Shown here: positions 1-9,479 of the stretch, piece after piece
Layout: each line of letters opens with the position of its first letter
Numbering within the stretch: position 1 is the first letter of the stretch
Source: JBKDZP01 sp047971315
Lineage (GTDB): Bacteria > Bacillota_I > Bacilli_A > RF39 > UBA660
DNA length: 64,000 bases
Assembly (NCBI GenBank): GCA_047971315.1
Contig: JBKDZP010000008.1
Span: forward strand, 1 to 64,000
Direction of reading: 5' to 3'
Made by a program: the position numbers and the translations under genes
The notes under the pieces: generated by a model
Told to the model about the DNA's origin: nothing
Seen by the model: the letters and a program-made list of their open reading frames with translations, nothing else
The model's database searches: none

Positions 1-1
1 A

Positions 2-238
2 GCAGTAATCACTACTGCTAAGAAAAAAGTAGAAAATAATAATTACAAAGCAAGCATGAGAACTGCTATTAAAAATGTTGAAAAAGCTATAGCTTCTAAA
101 GATAAAGAAAAAGCTAGTGATACTTTAAAAATAGCAATTAAAGCTATTGATAAAGCAGCATCAGCTAAAGTTGTTACTGCAAACTATGTAGCTCGTAATA
201 AGTCAAGATTAACTGTTAAAGTTAATACAATGGAGTAA
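2..238 (+). CDS. rpsT: 30S ribosomal protein S20, 3' part
   Basis: The window opens inside this gene, so the N-terminus is missing and the reading frame runs from base 2. The visible 78 residues are Ala/Lys-rich and helical and end in the typical S20 tail of the type ARNKSRLTVKVN. S20 binds 16S rRNA in the body of the small subunit. In many Bacillota rpsT lies next to holA; here holA is 6.5 kb away on the other strand, so that link is not kept. No clear terminator hairpin follows, only a T-rich stretch at about 243-260. Confidence 0.85.
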   Translation, partial: AVITTAKKKVENNNYKASMRTAIKNVEKAIASKDKEKASDTLKIAIKAIDKAASAKVVTANYVARNKSRLTVKVNTME

Positions 239-313
239 TAAATTACTTCTTTTTTTTATATAATTTTAATGGACAATATTTAAGTATTTTGATAAAATAA
301 ATTAGGTGATACT

Positions 314-1237
314 ATGAAGAAGTTTTTAATTACAATGATTTTGTGTTTGATTTTATTGGGAATATATAGTTACTATAAAGAAATAATTCAATTTTTAATG
401 ATTAACGTAGTTTATAGAGAAGAAACTTTAATAAAAGAAAATAATATTTATGGTAAAAATGAAGATTGGTCATATATTCAAATAACAGATGATTTTTTTC
501 CAAATGAAACTAAAGATATTTTAAATATTTTTTATACTGCATTAAGCGGTGGATGGGATGAGGTAACTTTATACTGCCCTATTGATTATAAAAGTTGTAT
601 TGATGATGTAAAAAATATTGCTAATGAGTCATATTTATTTTCCAATATAAATAATTTTGTTAGTACATATAATACTTATAATAAAATATACGTGAATTTA
701 AATACATTTGGTAGAGTTAATATAAAAATAGAAAAATTATATTCTGCTTATGAAATTGAAATATTAGAAACAAAAATTGATGAAATATACAATAAATTAA
801 TTACTAAAGATATGTCTGATTATGATAAGATTTTAGTAATCCATGATTATATTGTAAATAATACTTCTTATGATCAAGAAAGAGCTGATTTAGTAAATTC
901 AGGTACAGTTACAGATTATAATTACGCTTCTAATACAGCTTATGGAGCTTTAATTCAAAATAAGGCAATATGTGGTGGATATACTGATGCAATGGCGTTA
1001 TTTTTAGATAAAATGGGTATTCAAAATTATAAAGTTTCTAGTGCAAAACATATTTGGAACTTTGTTTATATTGATGGAAATTGGAAACATTTAGATTTAA
1101 CATGGGATGATCCAATTATTTCAACAGGTGGAAATATTTTAACTCATAATTTTTTCTTAATTGATACAAATACTTTAGAAGAAAAAAATACTGGAGAACA
1201 TGAATATGATAAAAACATATTTATTGAAGCACAATAA
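314..1237 (+). CDS. Membrane-anchored transglutaminase-like protein
   Basis: A 307-residue protein with one N-terminal hydrophobic segment (about residues 3-30) and an extracytoplasmic remainder. The C-terminal half has the transglutaminase-core pattern: Cys220 in KAICGGYTDAM, His246 in AKHIWNFV and Asp261 in HLDLTWDD, spaced as in bacterial Transglut_core proteins. These proteins act as thiol peptidases or crosslinkers at the cell surface; the substrate cannot be told. It starts at an ATG after GGTGATACT and is monocistronic, with a terminator hairpin just downstream. The region around residues 40-150 has no motif that I recognise. Confidence 0.75.
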   Translation: MKKFLITMILCLILLGIYSYYKEIIQFLMINVVYREETLIKENNIYGKNEDWSYIQITDDFFPNETKDILNIFYTALSGGWDEVTLYCPIDYKSCIDDVKNIANESYLFSNINNFVSTYNTYNKIYVNLNTFGRVNIKIEKLYSAYEIEILETKIDEIYNKLITKDMSDYDKILVIHDYIVNNTSYDQERADLVNSGTVTDYNYASNTAYGALIQNKAICGGYTDAMALFLDKMGIQNYKVSSAKHIWNFVYIDGNWKHLDLTWDDPIISTGGNILTHNFFLIDTNTLEEKNTGEHEYDKNIFIEAQ

Positions 1238-1247
1238 GTAAAATTAA

Positions 1248-1277
1248 AAACATGATCATCAGGTCATGTTTTTTTAT
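1248..1277 (+). terminator. Rho-independent terminator after the transglutaminase-like gene
   Basis: The arms AAACATGA and TCATGTTT form an 8-bp stem followed by seven T. It starts 10 bases after the stop codon. Confidence 0.75.
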
Positions 1278-1359
1278 TAATTAATTTTTTTAACAATCCA
1301 TTTATAAAAAATATGGAATCTATACTATACATTCTATTATTTAACTTAATTAAAATTAT

Positions 1360-2370
1360 TTATGATATTTTTTTTGTTAAAATATCAATTACTTCATCAA
1401 ATGTTGAAACTCCAATTATTTCTATATCATAATCATTATCTTTTTTTAATTGTATTGCTTCATTATAATTATTTCCAAGTGGAACTATAAAAATATTTGT
1501 TTTTTCCTTTACTGCACCTGCTATTTTATATTTTAAACCTGATATTTGACCAATTGTACCATCATCACTAATTGTTCCAGTACCTACAATTTTTCCTAAT
1601 TTAGATAGGTCAAAATTAGTTAATTGAGTATATATTGCAAGCGTCATCATTAATCCACCAGATGAGCCAGATTCATTTTTGGAGAAATTTATTTCTATAG
1701 TTGGATTTGAAATTATTTCTTTATCTTCTGTTAAAACTATACCAATCATTTTTTTAGATTTATAGTTTATTAAAGTAGCTGTTTTAATTGTAATCTTATT
1801 ATTACTTATTACATCAATATTTACAGTATCGCCTATTTTTAAATTTTCAATAATATCAGTAATATCTGATACTGATTTAATTACAGTTTCATTTATACTT
1901 ATAATTTGATCCCCAATTTCAAGATTTGTTATTGCTTGAGGATAAATATAAGTTATATATATTTTGTTTGAATCTATAGTAAAGCTTTTGTTTGCTTTTT
2001 GATAAGCTAGCATTATAGCTTTATCATTGGCTTCTTCTAATAATAGTCTATCTCTAAAATAGGTTTGTTCTAAATCTAAATTTGTTGTATTAGTATCTAT
2101 TTTTTTTAAATCCCAATTACTTAATAATTTTGATAAAATAAATGTTGGAATTGTAGCTCTAAGTTCTGATACATATGCTAAATTTAAATCATTGTTTACT
2201 TCATAATTTTCTATTGTAAATTTATCATAAACATTAATAACTCCACCAGGTGTTTCTATATAATATGGTAATTTTATAGTTAATATAATTATAATAAAAA
2301 TTATAAAAATTAGAAATTTTATATTTTTTATTATAATTTTTTTTAGATTATTTAATATTTGTTTAATCAT
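1360..2370 (-). CDS. ylbL: YlbL-type PDZ/Lon-like S16 serine protease
   Basis: A 336-residue protein with an N-terminal membrane segment (about residues 15-35), a central PDZ-like region (about 145-215) and a C-terminal Lon-type proteolytic domain. The nucleophile should be Ser237 in GSSGGLM, and the lysine partner lies in GLKYKIAGA. YlbL-family proteases are membrane-bound housekeeping or stress proteases of Bacillota. The start follows an AAAGGAAA ribosome binding site. It is divergent from ylbJ, whose relatives sit next to ylbL in Bacillus, so the gene neighbourhood is partly kept although the orientation differs. Confidence 0.85.
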   Translation of the reverse strand: MIKQILNNLKKIIIKNIKFLIFIIFIIIILTIKLPYYIETPGGVINVYDKFTIENYEVNNDLNLAYVSELRATIPTFILSKLLSNWDLKKIDTNTTNLDLEQTYFRDRLLLEEANDKAIMLAYQKANKSFTIDSNKIYITYIYPQAITNLEIGDQIISINETVIKSVSDITDIIENLKIGDTVNIDVISNNKITIKTATLINYKSKKMIGIVLTEDKEIISNPTIEINFSKNESGSSGGLMMTLAIYTQLTNFDLSKLGKIVGTGTISDDGTIGQISGLKYKIAGAVKEKTNIFIVPLGNNYNEAIQLKKDNDYDIEIIGVSTFDEVIDILTKKIS

Positions 2371-2435
2371 TCGAATTTTCCTTTCTATTTTAAAATATTA
2401 TTATAATGAAATACTATGTGAGGTTGATATTTATT

Positions 2436-3380
2436 ATGAATAAATTGATTTATAGATTTTTTATTTTAATTATATTAGTATATTTTGGTTTTTTAATTTT
2501 AATTAATTCACAAGCTGTTTTATCTTCAGTTTCATTTTCTTTTAAAATCTGGCAGGACAGTATTTTTCCTTCCTTATTTCCTTTTTTTGTTTTATCTGAA
2601 TTATTGATTGATTTTGGATTTATAGAACTTCTATCAAAACTATCAAAACCTTTAATGAAATTATTTAAAATAAATAGTAATGCTGGATTTGTTTTTTTTA
2701 TGAGTTTGATATCAGGTTTTCCAAGTAGTGCTAAATATACTAAAGAATTATATTTAAATGGGTATTTAAATGAATTAGAAGCTACTAAAATACTTACCTT
2801 TAGTCATTTTTCTAATCCATTATTTATTTTAGGAAGTGTTTCTATTTTATTTTTAAAAAATAAGGAGGTTGGATTACTTATTTTATTTTGTCATTATTTT
2901 ACAAATTTTATAATTGCCTTAATATTCAGAAATTTTTATATTTCAAATTACAATAATTTAGTAATTATTAAAAATAATAATACAACTTCAATAGGTAAAT
3001 CTATTAATAAAGCTATTAAAAGTAGTTTAGAAACTTTATTTTTAATTTTAGGTACTATTACTACTTTTTTAGTAATTACAACTGTTTTAAATAAAACTTT
3101 TAATTTTAATCCAATTGTAAAGAGCATATTAAATGGAACTATTGAAATGACACAAGGATTGAACTATGTTAGCATTTTAAGTATTCCACTTAAAATAAAA
3201 TGTATTTTAACTGTTATGATTTTATCTTTTGGTGGTTTCTCAGTACATATGCAAATACTAAGTATTTTAAGTGATACAAAAATAAAATACCTCCCCTTTC
3301 TTACCGCTAGACTATTGCATAGTGGAATATCAGGAATTATGGTATTTATATTGTTTGATATTTGGATTAAGTTAATATGA
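2436..3380 (+). CDS. ylbJ: YlbJ-type sporulation integral membrane protein
   Basis: A 314-residue polytopic membrane protein with about eight hydrophobic segments and the nucleoside-recognition/Gate pattern, including SGFPSSAKYTKELY and a later FGGFSVHMQ. YlbJ is required for normal spore formation in Bacillus subtilis, probably as a transporter-like protein. I place the start at the ATG at 2436, which follows GTGAGGT with good spacing, and not at the upstream in-frame ATG at 2406, which lacks such a site. Its end overlaps the convergent prepilin gene by a few bases. Confidence 0.8.
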   Translation: MNKLIYRFFILIILVYFGFLILINSQAVLSSVSFSFKIWQDSIFPSLFPFFVLSELLIDFGFIELLSKLSKPLMKLFKINSNAGFVFFMSLISGFPSSAKYTKELYLNGYLNELEATKILTFSHFSNPLFILGSVSILFLKNKEVGLLILFCHYFTNFIIALIFRNFYISNYNNLVIIKNNNTTSIGKSINKAIKSSLETLFLILGTITTFLVITTVLNKTFNFNPIVKSILNGTIEMTQGLNYVSILSIPLKIKCILTVMILSFGGFSVHMQILSILSDTKIKYLPFLTARLLHSGISGIMVFILFDIWIKLI

Positions 3381-4478
3381 AATTGTACTTAATCCATATT
3401 TTGTTATATATTCATCTATTCTAGTCCAAAGTTCAACTGTTTGAGTTACTGCAGTAGGTCCCATAATTCCATTATCACTGGCTTTAATTTGTCCTATTGC
3501 GAAGTAATAGTTTGTTCCACTACTACCATCTATAAATGTATTTGTATTATTTTCACCATTGTATTTTAAACCAACAAATGAGTTATTTATTCCAGGAAAA
3601 GTAATATTTCTTTCTTGATAACCACTTATATCTTCGCTAGTAGGATTACTTGTTTGTACCCAATTATTATAGCTAGTTGAACTTAAATTTGGATATTTTA
3701 AAATAAATTCTAGTGATTTTTGTTTTGTTTCATCAATTGGTGTTGTACTTAAATTGGTAGAATAAAATCCTTTTAATAATTCTAGTGAAAATAATCCACT
3801 AAACATATCGGTACTAGTATTTTTTAAAAAAGTTTCCTTATTTGTAAAGACATTTACCCCGTTATTACTATTATGATAAAATACTTTAGCAAATAAATAA
3901 TTTACTGAATTTATTGTATATACTTTTGTTTCCATTTCTATATTATCTAATGATAATGTTAACCCACTAGTAGATAAATTTGTATTAACACTAACTTGAC
4001 TATCATTATAAGAATAAATAATATGTATTCCATAATCACCATTTACAATAGGATTACTTATTGGAATGTTTATATCTAGTATAGAATTATTTGTTCCAAC
4101 TAAACTAGTACTATTATAATTATTAACTAAAACATCTCCAAAATAACTACCATTGGCCAATTTCATTGTGTAATTACTATATGATATTGTTTTTGCATAT
4201 GGATCAAATGATAGTTTTGATGAAGTTGTATCACTAAAAGTAAATTCTAAACATGATATACCACAACTGTTAATTGTTTTAACAACTTTATTATCTAAAT
4301 CAGTATAAATTCTATTTAACATTATTCCTTGTTTATTTAATAGTATACTTTTAATATTACCACTTACATATACTTCTTTTAAAGATAAAACAACTTGTAT
4401 TAATACTAATGATATTGCTGAAACTAGACAAAAGGAAATTGCAAGTTCAACAACAGTAAATCCTCTATTATTTTTCAC
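3372..4478 (-). CDS. Type IV prepilin-like protein (large minor pilin)
   Basis: A 368-residue protein that begins with a class III prepilin signal: a short basic leader, then NNRG followed by FTVVELAISF, with Glu at +5 and a hydrophobic helix to about residue 30. The remaining roughly 330 residues are Ser/Thr/Asn-rich and look like an exported globular domain. The start is a GTG after AGGGGGAATAAT. It lies 10 bases downstream of a second prepilin gene, so the two form an operon, and the assembly ATPase is divergent. It may be a minor pilin of a competence-like or adhesive pilus; the rest of the sequence is unfamiliar. Confidence 0.75.
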   Translation of the reverse strand: MKNNRGFTVVELAISFCLVSAISLVLIQVVLSLKEVYVSGNIKSILLNKQGIMLNRIYTDLDNKVVKTINSCGISCLEFTFSDTTSSKLSFDPYAKTISYSNYTMKLANGSYFGDVLVNNYNSTSLVGTNNSILDINIPISNPIVNGDYGIHIIYSYNDSQVSVNTNLSTSGLTLSLDNIEMETKVYTINSVNYLFAKVFYHNSNNGVNVFTNKETFLKNTSTDMFSGLFSLELLKGFYSTNLSTTPIDETKQKSLEFILKYPNLSSTSYNNWVQTSNPTSEDISGYQERNITFPGINNSFVGLKYNGENNTNTFIDGSSGTNYYFAIGQIKASDNGIMGPTAVTQTVELWTRIDEYITKYGLSTISY

Positions 4479-4488
4479 ATTATTCCCC

Positions 4489-4983
4489 CTAACCTACAAT
4501 TATTGATGCAAATGTATTGTTGTTATATTCAATAACTATTCGGTACATATCATTATATCCATAAGATTCAAATCTTTTTGTAAATAAGTATAATTCTTGA
4601 GAATAAGAAGTAGATAATTCTAAACTATTTGCTACATTATCAAGGGTTTCTTTTGTAAATATAATTGTTGTTGCATCTATTGCTTTCACTAGTTCTTGAC
4701 AATATTCACTATTACCTAAAATTGTAACACAAGTTGTTAAATCAATATATCCTAGGCTAGTTTCACTTAGTAATGTTTTTAAATTTTCATATGTTACATC
4801 GTTTAAATAATTACTAATCATTTTAGCACCATGAATACCTGGAATTGTATTATATCTATAACTAATATCATAACTTCTTTTAACATTATTGAATTGTATA
4901 AATAGATAAACTAGGGTTCCAATTACAAAAGTTGATACAGCTAGAGTCTCTATTAACATAAATCCTTTTATATTTTTTTTCAT
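4489..4983 (-). CDS. Type IV prepilin-like protein (small minor pilin)
   Basis: A prepilin of about 164 residues with the leader MKKNIKG followed by FMLIETLAVS, Glu at +5 and a hydrophobic N-terminal helix. I prefer the ATG at 4983: the AAAGGTG site is 8 bases before it but only 2 bases before the upstream ATG at 4989. It is the first gene of a two-prepilin operon transcribed away from the ATPase gene at 5078. The C-terminal domain has few recognisable features, and no prepilin peptidase or PilC-type platform protein is visible in this window. Confidence 0.75.
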   Translation of the reverse strand: MKKNIKGFMLIETLAVSTFVIGTLVYLFIQFNNVKRSYDISYRYNTIPGIHGAKMISNYLNDVTYENLKTLLSETSLGYIDLTTCVTILGNSEYCQELVKAIDATTIIFTKETLDNVANSLELSTSYSQELYLFTKRFESYGYNDMYRIVIEYNNNTFASIIVG

Positions 4984-5077
4984 AAACATTCACCTTTATA
5001 TTGTATTTCTATCATTATTATTATATAATAGATTAAGAATAAAAGCTAGTCCAAAGTGACTAAAAGGGGATGAATTT

Positions 5078-6649
5078 ATGTTAAAAAAATTTGATTATGA
5101 TAAAATGCCAGTTGTTGAGATTGTAAATGAAATATTAGTCGACGCTAGCAAACAAGGTGCGAGTGATATTCACTTTGACCCTTTAGAAGAATATATGAAA
5201 ATACGAATTCGTATTGATGGATTATTATCTGATTATGCAGAAATACCAAATTCAATTAAGAAAAATTTAGTTACTCGTGTTAAAATTATTTCTGGAATGA
5301 ATATAACTGAAACAAGACTTCCACAAGATGGTGCAATTAAAGCTACATTATTAGGTATTGATTTAGACCTTCGTGTTTCTTGTTTACCTATTTTAAATGG
5401 AGAAAAAGTAGTTATTCGTATCTTGGATTATTCAATGAGTTCAAGTGGACTTGAAACATTAGGTTTTAGTGAAAGTAATTATGAAAAAGTTTTAGAGATG
5501 ATTAATAGACCAAATGGGATTATTTTGGTAACTGGTGCTACAGGGTCTGGTAAATCTACAACAGTTTATTCTGTTTTACAAAAACTAAATCGTGAAGATA
5601 CTAATATTATCACAGTTGAAGATCCAATAGAAATGAGTATTGAAGGTGTAAATCAAGTTCAAACAAATAGTGAAATTGGGCTTACTTTTGCTAATGCTTT
5701 ACGTTCTATTTTGCGTCAAGATCCAAATGTTATTATGATTGGGGAAATTCGTGATACTGAAACAGCTAAAATCGCTGTTAGAGCATCAATTACAGGACAT
5801 ATAGTATTATCTACAATCCATACTAATAGTTCGTTAAATACAATTGAACGTTTACTTGATATGGATGTTGAACGTTATTTACTTTCTAGTGCATTAACTG
5901 GGATTATTTCACAAAAGTTAGCTAGAAAATTATGTCCAAAGTGTCGTACTGTTAAAAAAACAAATGCATATGAACAAGATTTATTTAAAAAGATTTTGCA
6001 TAAAGAGGTTCCAGAAATTTATGTAACTGAAGGTTGTGATGCATGTACAAATGGTTATAAAGGTCGTATAGCAATTCATGAGGTTTTATTAGTTAACCAA
6101 ACTATAAAGGATGCAATTAGTAGTAATATAAGAAAAGATAGATTAAGAGAACTTGTTTATAGTTCTGGAGTAACTACTCTACTTCAAGATGGTCTTGAAA
6201 AAGTTGCTGAAGGAAAAACTACTTTTGAAGAAGTTTTAAAATTAATTGAATTAGAAAATGATGATCGTTCTGGAGAACAATTAGATTTACAATCTGCTAT
6301 TAATTTAACTAATATTTCACAACAAAGTGAAACAAGTTTAGAAGTAGTACAAAAAGAAAAACAAACTCAACCAATTATTACTAAAGAAAACAATGCAGAT
6401 AAAGTTTCAATGCCAGTTTCGGAAGTTAAACAACAAACTATTACAAAAGATATTGAAAAAGAAATTATAACTCAAAAATCTCAACCAGTTGAAGAAACTA
6501 GTGATGGATGGACAATGGAATTTGATAGTAGTGTTACGATTGAAGAACAACCAAATGAAGTAAAACAATCTGAAATACAAAAAGAAATTTCTAATAATAA
6601 TAAAAAAATAAATGATGATGATGAAGATTTATTAAATATGGAATTTTAA
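5078..6649 (+). CDS. Type IV pilus/type II secretion assembly ATPase (PilB/GspE family)
   Basis: A 523-residue traffic ATPase that powers pilin polymerisation at the inner face of the membrane. The core (residues 1-400) has the N-terminal GASDIHFDP region, Walker A GATGSGKST, an Asp box (LRSILRQDPNVIMIGEIRD), the His box (GHIVLSTIHTN) and the zinc-binding pair CPKC and CDAC. It lacks the long N1 domain of PilB proteins. Residues 400-523 form an unusual Gln/Glu/Lys/Thr-rich tail that is probably disordered and ends in a run of acidic residues. It is divergent from the two prepilin genes. Confidence 0.88.
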   Translation: MLKKFDYDKMPVVEIVNEILVDASKQGASDIHFDPLEEYMKIRIRIDGLLSDYAEIPNSIKKNLVTRVKIISGMNITETRLPQDGAIKATLLGIDLDLRVSCLPILNGEKVVIRILDYSMSSSGLETLGFSESNYEKVLEMINRPNGIILVTGATGSGKSTTVYSVLQKLNREDTNIITVEDPIEMSIEGVNQVQTNSEIGLTFANALRSILRQDPNVIMIGEIRDTETAKIAVRASITGHIVLSTIHTNSSLNTIERLLDMDVERYLLSSALTGIISQKLARKLCPKCRTVKKTNAYEQDLFKKILHKEVPEIYVTEGCDACTNGYKGRIAIHEVLLVNQTIKDAISSNIRKDRLRELVYSSGVTTLLQDGLEKVAEGKTTFEEVLKLIELENDDRSGEQLDLQSAINLTNISQQSETSLEVVQKEKQTQPIITKENNADKVSMPVSEVKQQTITKDIEKEIITQKSQPVEETSDGWTMEFDSSVTIEEQPNEVKQSEIQKEISNNNKKINDDDEDLLNMEF

Positions 6650-6673
6650 AAGAAACTTTTGTTTCTTTTTTTT
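6649..6673 (+). terminator. Terminator after the pilus ATPase gene
   Basis: The arms AAAGAAAC and GTTTCTTT are separated by TTTT and followed by a T run. It begins at the stop codon. Confidence 0.7.
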
Positions 6674-6735
6674 ATAAAAAAAATATTTAACAACTCACAT
6701 TTAAGTGAACAATTAAATACGAAATAATTTATATT

Positions 6736-7677
6736 TTAACTTAAAATAAATAATTCTAATCCAATGTTTTTATCTATTTTGCCTAATTTAATATTACTAT
6801 CTAAATCAGCTAATTTTTCAATTATATTTAGTAATTGTTGGTCTTTATAATTTTTACTTTTTTCTAGTCCTAATTTTATACGATAAGGATGCACACCAAG
6901 CATACTTGCAATATCTTTTTCTAAATATCCTTTTTTTATCAATTGTTTTGACTGATACATTATTCTAAATTGATTTGCTAACATTACAATAATTTTGATT
7001 GGTTCTTCCCCCATTTTTATTATTTCGTTATAACTTTCAATTGCATCACTTTTATTATTATTTATTATATTTTCAATTAGTAAAAATATATCAGTATTTA
7101 TATTTTTATTTGTTAACTCAAAAATATCTGTATCTTCTATTTTTAAATTTTCATTTTTATATACTTTAATTTTTTCAATTTCATTTACTAAAATATATAG
7201 ATTTTCACCTATTCTATTTTTTAATAATTCTATTTGTTTATCAGATATAATATAATTTTCAAATTGCTTTTTTATAAAATTATTAATATTTTGTCCTTTT
7301 TCAAATTCAACTATTTGACCCTTTGTTTTTAGTAGTACTACCAATTTTTTTCTTGCATCCAATTTTGGTTCAAAAATATAAAATATTAAAATTGTATTAG
7401 GATTTATATTTTTTATATATTGTTCTAATATTTCTGTATTTTGTTTTATTCCTTTTTTTGAATTATTAGCTGTAAATATGTAACTATTTTCAACTAATAT
7501 TAATTTTTTTTCACCGAATAATGGCATGGTTAACGCATCATCAATTATCTTTTCAAGTTTAGTATTGTCAATGTCATATTGACTTATATCAAATTTATTA
7601 ATATCATTTTCTTTAGTTATTTTTTTTATTTGTTCAAATATAAGATAGTCTTCCAATCCATATAATAAATAAATCAT
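6736..7677 (-). CDS. holA: DNA polymerase III subunit delta
   Basis: A 313-residue clamp-loader subunit that opens the sliding clamp with delta-prime and tau. Length and layout fit HolA: an N-terminal YLLYGLEDYLIFE start, the ALTMPLFGEKKLILVEN segment, then a helical C-terminal half with GEEPIKIIVMLANQFR and LGVHPYRIKLGLEKSK. The start follows AAAGGTGATAAG. It is the second gene after a 151-residue protein of unknown function, with a 14-base gap, so the two are probably cotranscribed. Confidence 0.88.
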   Translation of the reverse strand: MIYLLYGLEDYLIFEQIKKITKENDINKFDISQYDIDNTKLEKIIDDALTMPLFGEKKLILVENSYIFTANNSKKGIKQNTEILEQYIKNINPNTILIFYIFEPKLDARKKLVVLLKTKGQIVEFEKGQNINNFIKKQFENYIISDKQIELLKNRIGENLYILVNEIEKIKVYKNENLKIEDTDIFELTNKNINTDIFLLIENIINNNKSDAIESYNEIIKMGEEPIKIIVMLANQFRIMYQSKQLIKKGYLEKDIASMLGVHPYRIKLGLEKSKNYKDQQLLNIIEKLADLDSNIKLGKIDKNIGLELFILS

Positions 7678-7691
7678 CTTATCACCTTTTC

Positions 7692-8147
7692 TTATATTAA
7701 TTTTTTTTTGTTTTTTTTATCTTCATTTTTATATTTTAAATTATCCTTAAAATATAATGTATAGAATGTAGCCACTTCAACTAATAAATAAAAGTCTTTT
7801 TTATTTGTTGAAAAATTACTAATAACTGACTGATATTTAGTTTTAAATTTTTCATTAATTATAGCTATTGTTTCAGTTTCATCTATTGTAAACATCTTTT
7901 TTAAAAAATCAAGTTTAATTAATTTTTCATATGATATTTCTTCATTTAAGATACATTGTGTAATTAAATTTTTTAATCTTGGTAATTGTTCTTCATTATT
8001 TTCTAATATAAAATATAAACTAGTTTTTAATTGTTTTATTTCAAAGTAATCTTTATTATGTTTTGATAAAAGTGAAATAAAAATTGACATAAAATTATGT
8101 ACTTCACTTTGAATATCTTTTAATTTTATATTTTTTTCTTTATTCAT
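7692..8147 (-). CDS. Uncharacterised 151-residue protein upstream of holA
   Basis: I do not recognise this family. The protein is predicted to be helical, charged and soluble, without a signal peptide or membrane segment, and it ends in a very basic tail (NEDKKNKKKLI). It starts after a strong AGGAGG site and is followed 14 bases later by holA. The operon hints at a role near DNA metabolism, but there is no direct evidence. Confidence 0.6.
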   Translation of the reverse strand: MNKEKNIKLKDIQSEVHNFMSIFISLLSKHNKDYFEIKQLKTSLYFILENNEEQLPRLKNLITQCILNEEISYEKLIKLDFLKKMFTIDETETIAIINEKFKTKYQSVISNFSTNKKDFYLLVEVATFYTLYFKDNLKYKNEDKKNKKKLI

Positions 8148-8200
8148 ATTTACCTCCTACATCTTACTTAATTATATTATTTTTTCTTTGAGTTTACAAT

Positions 8201-8235
8201 AAAAAAAGTATAATTTAATTAAATTATACTTTTTT
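8201..8235 (-). terminator. Terminator of the 177-residue protein gene
   Basis: A perfect 26-base palindrome at 8206-8231, with 13-base arms, is flanked by A on the left and T on the right, so it could work on both strands. It directly follows the stop codon of the minus-strand gene at 8234. Confidence 0.75.
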
Positions 8236-8767
8236 ATTTTAATTTAAAAACCCAATCATCACAGATCATTTCATGATTATTATCACTATAGACTGAAATT
8301 GTTTTACTTTCTTGACCTGTTACATTATTTCTAGTTATTATTTGACATAAATCACCAGAATAAAGAAAGATTTTTTCTTGATTTATATTATATTCTTTTG
8401 AAATAAATTTTATAACTTGTGAATACGATCCCTTTAAATTATAAAATATAGTTTTTGATACAATTATATCATTTTCTATATTTTCTTTATAAAATGGATT
8501 TAAATCTTCATCATTAAATGGTTGTTTATATTTAGATTCAACATTTTTTAGCTTTGAAGTTTTAGTTATTATTAGTTCATCAGCAATTTTTGCTTTTATT
8601 CTAATAATTTCATTTTCATATTCTAAACATAAATTTTCATTATTTAATTCAAATAAAATATTTTTTGTTTTTGCTTTTTCTAAAATCTCAATTAATTCAC
8701 AAAATAACTTGTCATTACAATTAAATTGTTTAAGTTTTTTTAGAAATCTTTTTTTGTTAAATAACAT
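8234..8767 (-). CDS. Uncharacterised 177-residue protein
   Basis: I do not recognise the family. It is a soluble, charged protein with a Lys-rich N-terminus (LFNKKRFLKKLKQF) and no membrane segment. The central part alternates charged and hydrophobic residues as in mixed alpha/beta folds. A GGGAGGAAAT site precedes the ATG. It is downstream of the ABC exporter genes on the same strand with a 44-base gap, so cotranscription is possible. It has its own strong terminator. Confidence 0.55.
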   Translation of the reverse strand: MLFNKKRFLKKLKQFNCNDKLFCELIEILEKAKTKNILFELNNENLCLEYENEIIRIKAKIADELIITKTSKLKNVESKYKQPFNDEDLNPFYKENIENDIIVSKTIFYNLKGSYSQVIKFISKEYNINQEKIFLYSGDLCQIITRNNVTGQESKTISVYSDNNHEMICDDWVFKLK

Positions 8768-8811
8768 ATTTCCTCCCGATCACGGAATTAAATATATCAT
8801 ATATTTGTTTT

Positions 8812-9471
8812 TTAGTCAATTGATAATTTACCATTTGCCAAATGATATACTTCATCTGCTTCTTCTTTAACTCTATTTGAGTGAGAGATTATAATAACAC
8901 ATTTATTTTCTTTGTGTGCTAGATCAGCTAATAATTCTAAAATATCATTTTCTGTTTCTTTATCAAGATTTCCCGTAGGCTCATCTGCTAATATTATTTC
9001 CGAATCATAAGAAATTGCTCTTGCAATTGATACTCTTTGTTGTTCTCCACCTGAAAGATGAAGTATTTTTCTATCAGCTTTAGTTTCATCTAATCCAACC
9101 TTTTTTAGTAGTTTATAAGCTTTATCTTTTTTATCTTTTACTTTTACATTACTTATATCCATCGATAAAACTACATTTTCTAAAGCTGTTAGATGTGGTA
9201 ATAAATTATAACTTTGAAATATTACTCCAATTTCATTAGAACGGTAGTAATCTCTATTTATTTTTGATAAGTCTTTGTCTTTGAATTTAATTATTCCTGA
9301 AGTTGTTGTTTCTAAACCAGCCATTAAGGAAAGTAAAGTTGATTTTCCAGCTCCACTTTTCCCAAATACACCGTATACTTTTCCTAATTTAAATTCCATG
9401 TCTATTTTTTTTAAAACATATTTACTTCCATCATATGTAAAATTAACATCATCTAATTTTAATATACTCAT
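8812..9471 (-). CDS. ABC transporter ATP-binding protein, MacB/LolD-like
   Basis: A 219-residue nucleotide-binding subunit with Walker A GKSGAGKSTL, Q-loop IFQSYNLLPHLTALENV, signature LSGGEQQRVSIARA, Walker B IILADEPTGNLD and the H-switch IIISHS. Length and motifs match ATPases that pair with FtsX-like permeases in mechanotransmission-type exporters. It lies 8 bases after the matching permease gene and starts after AGGAGG. A two-component system encoded about 1.2 kb upstream could regulate it, a common arrangement for antimicrobial-peptide exporters; that link is inference. Confidence 0.9.
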   Translation of the reverse strand: MSILKLDDVNFTYDGSKYVLKKIDMEFKLGKVYGVFGKSGAGKSTLLSLMAGLETTTSGIIKFKDKDLSKINRDYYRSNEIGVIFQSYNLLPHLTALENVVLSMDISNVKVKDKKDKAYKLLKKVGLDETKADRKILHLSGGEQQRVSIARAISYDSEIILADEPTGNLDKETENDILELLADLAHKENKCVIIISHSNRVKEEADEVYHLANGKLSID

Positions 9472-9479
9472 ATTTCCTC

